This document shows positions 5,197-6,243 of a stretch of DNA of 6,243 nucleotides, one piece after another. The DNA comes from Syntrophothermus sp. UBA1445 (GTDB taxonomy: Bacteria > Bacillota > Syntrophomonadia > Syntrophomonadales > DTU052), in NCBI GenBank assembly GCA_002329495.1, contig DCTH01000200.1, forward strand, positions 729 to 6,971, given 5' to 3'. The notes under the pieces are model-generated. The model worked only from the letters and a program-made list of their open reading frames with translations, was not told where the DNA came from and made no database searches. The first letter of the stretch is position 1. Each line of letters starts with the position of its first letter. The position numbers and the translations under genes were made by a program.

Positions 5197-6182
5197 CGCA
5201 AATCCTCCCGTCCCAGAAGTGACTCTTCTGCCTCGGCGATTCGTCTTAAGGCCTCCCGGCGGACCTCCTCGCTCAGGTTCTCGGCCTGGGCCAGTTCGCT
5301 TATGATCTGGCTGACATCCCAGCGTCTCAGTTCCGTGGCTTCCCTGACTTCCCGGGTAAACCTTTCCATCGCCAGAACCCTAGTCTCGATCTCCTCCACC
5401 CGGGTGCGGTCCAGGACCTCATCCCCCGCCAGTGCTGAATTGAGGGGAATTAATCGGCAGTTCACCGCCCCACCTGAAAGATCAATCAGTGCCACCCTTA
5501 CCGATCGTTCAATCTCCCGGTGGTGGTTACTGAGGCGGACCAGTGCCCCAGGGTTCACATAGTGACGGTCTCCCCGTGGGAGAACCCCATAACCCAGATG
5601 ATAGTGCCCGGACAGTACCAGGTCTGCACCGGTTTTCTCCAGATCATCGATCAGGGTATAGTCACCCGGGAACTGCTGTTTATCGAGCAGCATTCCGTGG
5701 ACCAGGTGTATGGTGAGATCACTTTCGGTATCCTTCTCCACGCAGTAGTCGAGGTGACGGGGACGTCGGTCAATATCCAGGTGGTATGGACGTCCCATGA
5801 GGCAGGCCCTGATCCCGCCCGCCTCCAGTCTCACCCTCTCAGCGGGTTCTAATAGCCGGAAGAAGCCCATCCGGGCGGTGAAACCCAACACGGTACGCGC
5901 CAACGTCTGCAGGTTGCCGCCAAAGATGTCGTGATTACCGGCAATCCCATAAAGCGGAGCCTCAAGCTCCCGAATTATCTCCAGGAAATCCGCCGCCACC
6001 GAAAGAGCCGGGGTCGGCGTATCAAAAAAATCGCCCCCGTGCAAGACGTAGTCAACCTGGTAGTCATTGGCCAGCTCAACCACTTCGGTCAGCTTCTCCT
6101 TCAAGGTAGACGGCAGGTGGTCCTTCCGATTGACCGGCGAACTCCCCCGAAAATGCGTATCCGTAAAAAACAAAATCCTCAT
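5193..6182 (-). CDS. sbcD: SbcD/Mre11-type metallophosphoesterase (exonuclease subunit)
   Basis: A 329-residue calcineurin-like phosphoesterase with the Mre11/SbcD motif set in order: D8-T-H10, G50-D51, G82-N-H-D85, H162-G, and G192-H-Y-H195, which together ligate two metal ions, normally manganese, at the nuclease site. The YVNPGALVRLS stretch (208-218) is the usual strand closing the catalytic domain. Residues about 250-329 form a short, largely helical, charged C-terminal part that should contact DNA or the coiled-coil base of the SbcC partner. It is shorter than typical SbcD (near 400 residues), mainly in this C-terminal region. The chosen ATG is the first after an in-frame stop, and the family-typical first strand MRILFFTDTH begins exactly there. 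There is no clear ribosome site before it, so translation may be coupled to something upstream. It is first of the sbc genes seen. The symbol is given by family and operon context. Confidence 0.9.
   Translation of the reverse strand: MRILFFTDTHFRGSSPVNRKDHLPSTLKEKLTEVVELANDYQVDYVLHGGDFFDTPTPALSVAADFLEIIRELEAPLYGIAGNHDIFGGNLQTLARTVLGFTARMGFFRLLEPAERVRLEAGGIRACLMGRPYHLDIDRRPRHLDYCVEKDTESDLTIHLVHGMLLDKQQFPGDYTLIDDLEKTGADLVLSGHYHLGYGVLPRGDRHYVNPGALVRLSNHHREIERSVRVALIDLSGGAVNCRLIPLNSALAGDEVLDRTRVEEIETRVLAMERFTREVREATELRRWDVSQIISELAQAENLSEEVRREALRRIAEAEESLLGREDLR
5204..5209 (-). promoter_or_regulatory. Ribosome binding site of the SbcC N-terminal half
   Basis: The minus strand reads GGGAGG, seven bases before the ATG at 5196 and inside the last codons of the SbcD-like gene. 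It supports the four-base-overlap start. Confidence 0.75.
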
Positions 6183-6243
6183 GAATCATAGGGACAAGTT
6201 TGGTATCCCCAGGTCACCCCCCATCAACTTCTCGCTATTTTGG
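6183..6243 (-). other. Region upstream of the SbcD-like gene; possible end of an upstream ORF
   Basis: One minus-strand frame is open from the window edge for about 18 codons and stops with TGA at 6186-6188, three bases before the SbcD start. That would fit coupling to an upstream gene, but 57 open bases mean little. GGGA (6191-6194) and TCCC (6206-6209) form a small inverted repeat. No promoter or Shine-Dalgarno site was convincing. Confidence 0.2.

Noticed and set aside
1..6243. CRISPR array, rRNA, tRNA, insertion sequence or attachment site.
   Set aside because: No regularly spaced direct repeats, cloverleaf, transposase motif or long terminal inverted repeats were found on reading both strands.

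Overview
The window looks like chromosomal DNA from a low-to-mid GC Gram-positive anaerobe, probably a clostridial or Peptococcaceae-type Firmicute. The signs are Gram-positive-type Shine-Dalgarno sites (AAGGAGG, AGGGAG, GGGAGG), TTG starts with good ribosome sites, and a lipobox secretion signal on an amino-acid-type binding protein. No taxonomic marker is present, so this is an inference.

Left part (1-2075, minus strand): the first 691 codons of a very large lipoprotein made of tandem family 3 solute-binding modules (SBP_bac_3). It has a lone second lobe at the N-terminus, two complete modules, and the start of a fourth; the gene runs off the left edge. A ribosome site and an extended -10 promoter lie just upstream.

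Middle (2076-2552): a 477-base intergenic region with no convincing gene. It holds competing inverted repeats, a 12-bp palindrome and a weak minus-strand terminator-like hairpin with a T run. It is followed by a plus-strand gene for a 93-residue, strongly acidic protein of unknown function, whose 3' end overlaps the end of the next gene convergently.

Right part (2827-6182, minus strand): an SbcD/SbcC (Mre11/Rad50)-type operon. Transcription order is an SbcD-like metallophosphoesterase; an SbcC N-terminal half (Walker A, long coiled coil, CPTC zinc hook as the last domain); a possible 19-codon ORF over nested palindromes; an 87-residue coiled-coil protein; and an SbcC C-terminal half (variant signature, Walker B, H-loop). 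The Rad50 ATPase is thus split into separate polypeptides at the hook. The two halves should assemble into one ABC-type ATPase head that drives the nuclease, for DNA end processing or repair. Overlapping or nearly abutting junctions (4-bp overlap, 1-nt gap) suggest co-translation in fixed ratios.

The most notable points are the split Rad50 with its unequal coiled-coil arms and extra small coiled-coil subunit, and the half-module-first, multi-module binding lipoprotein.
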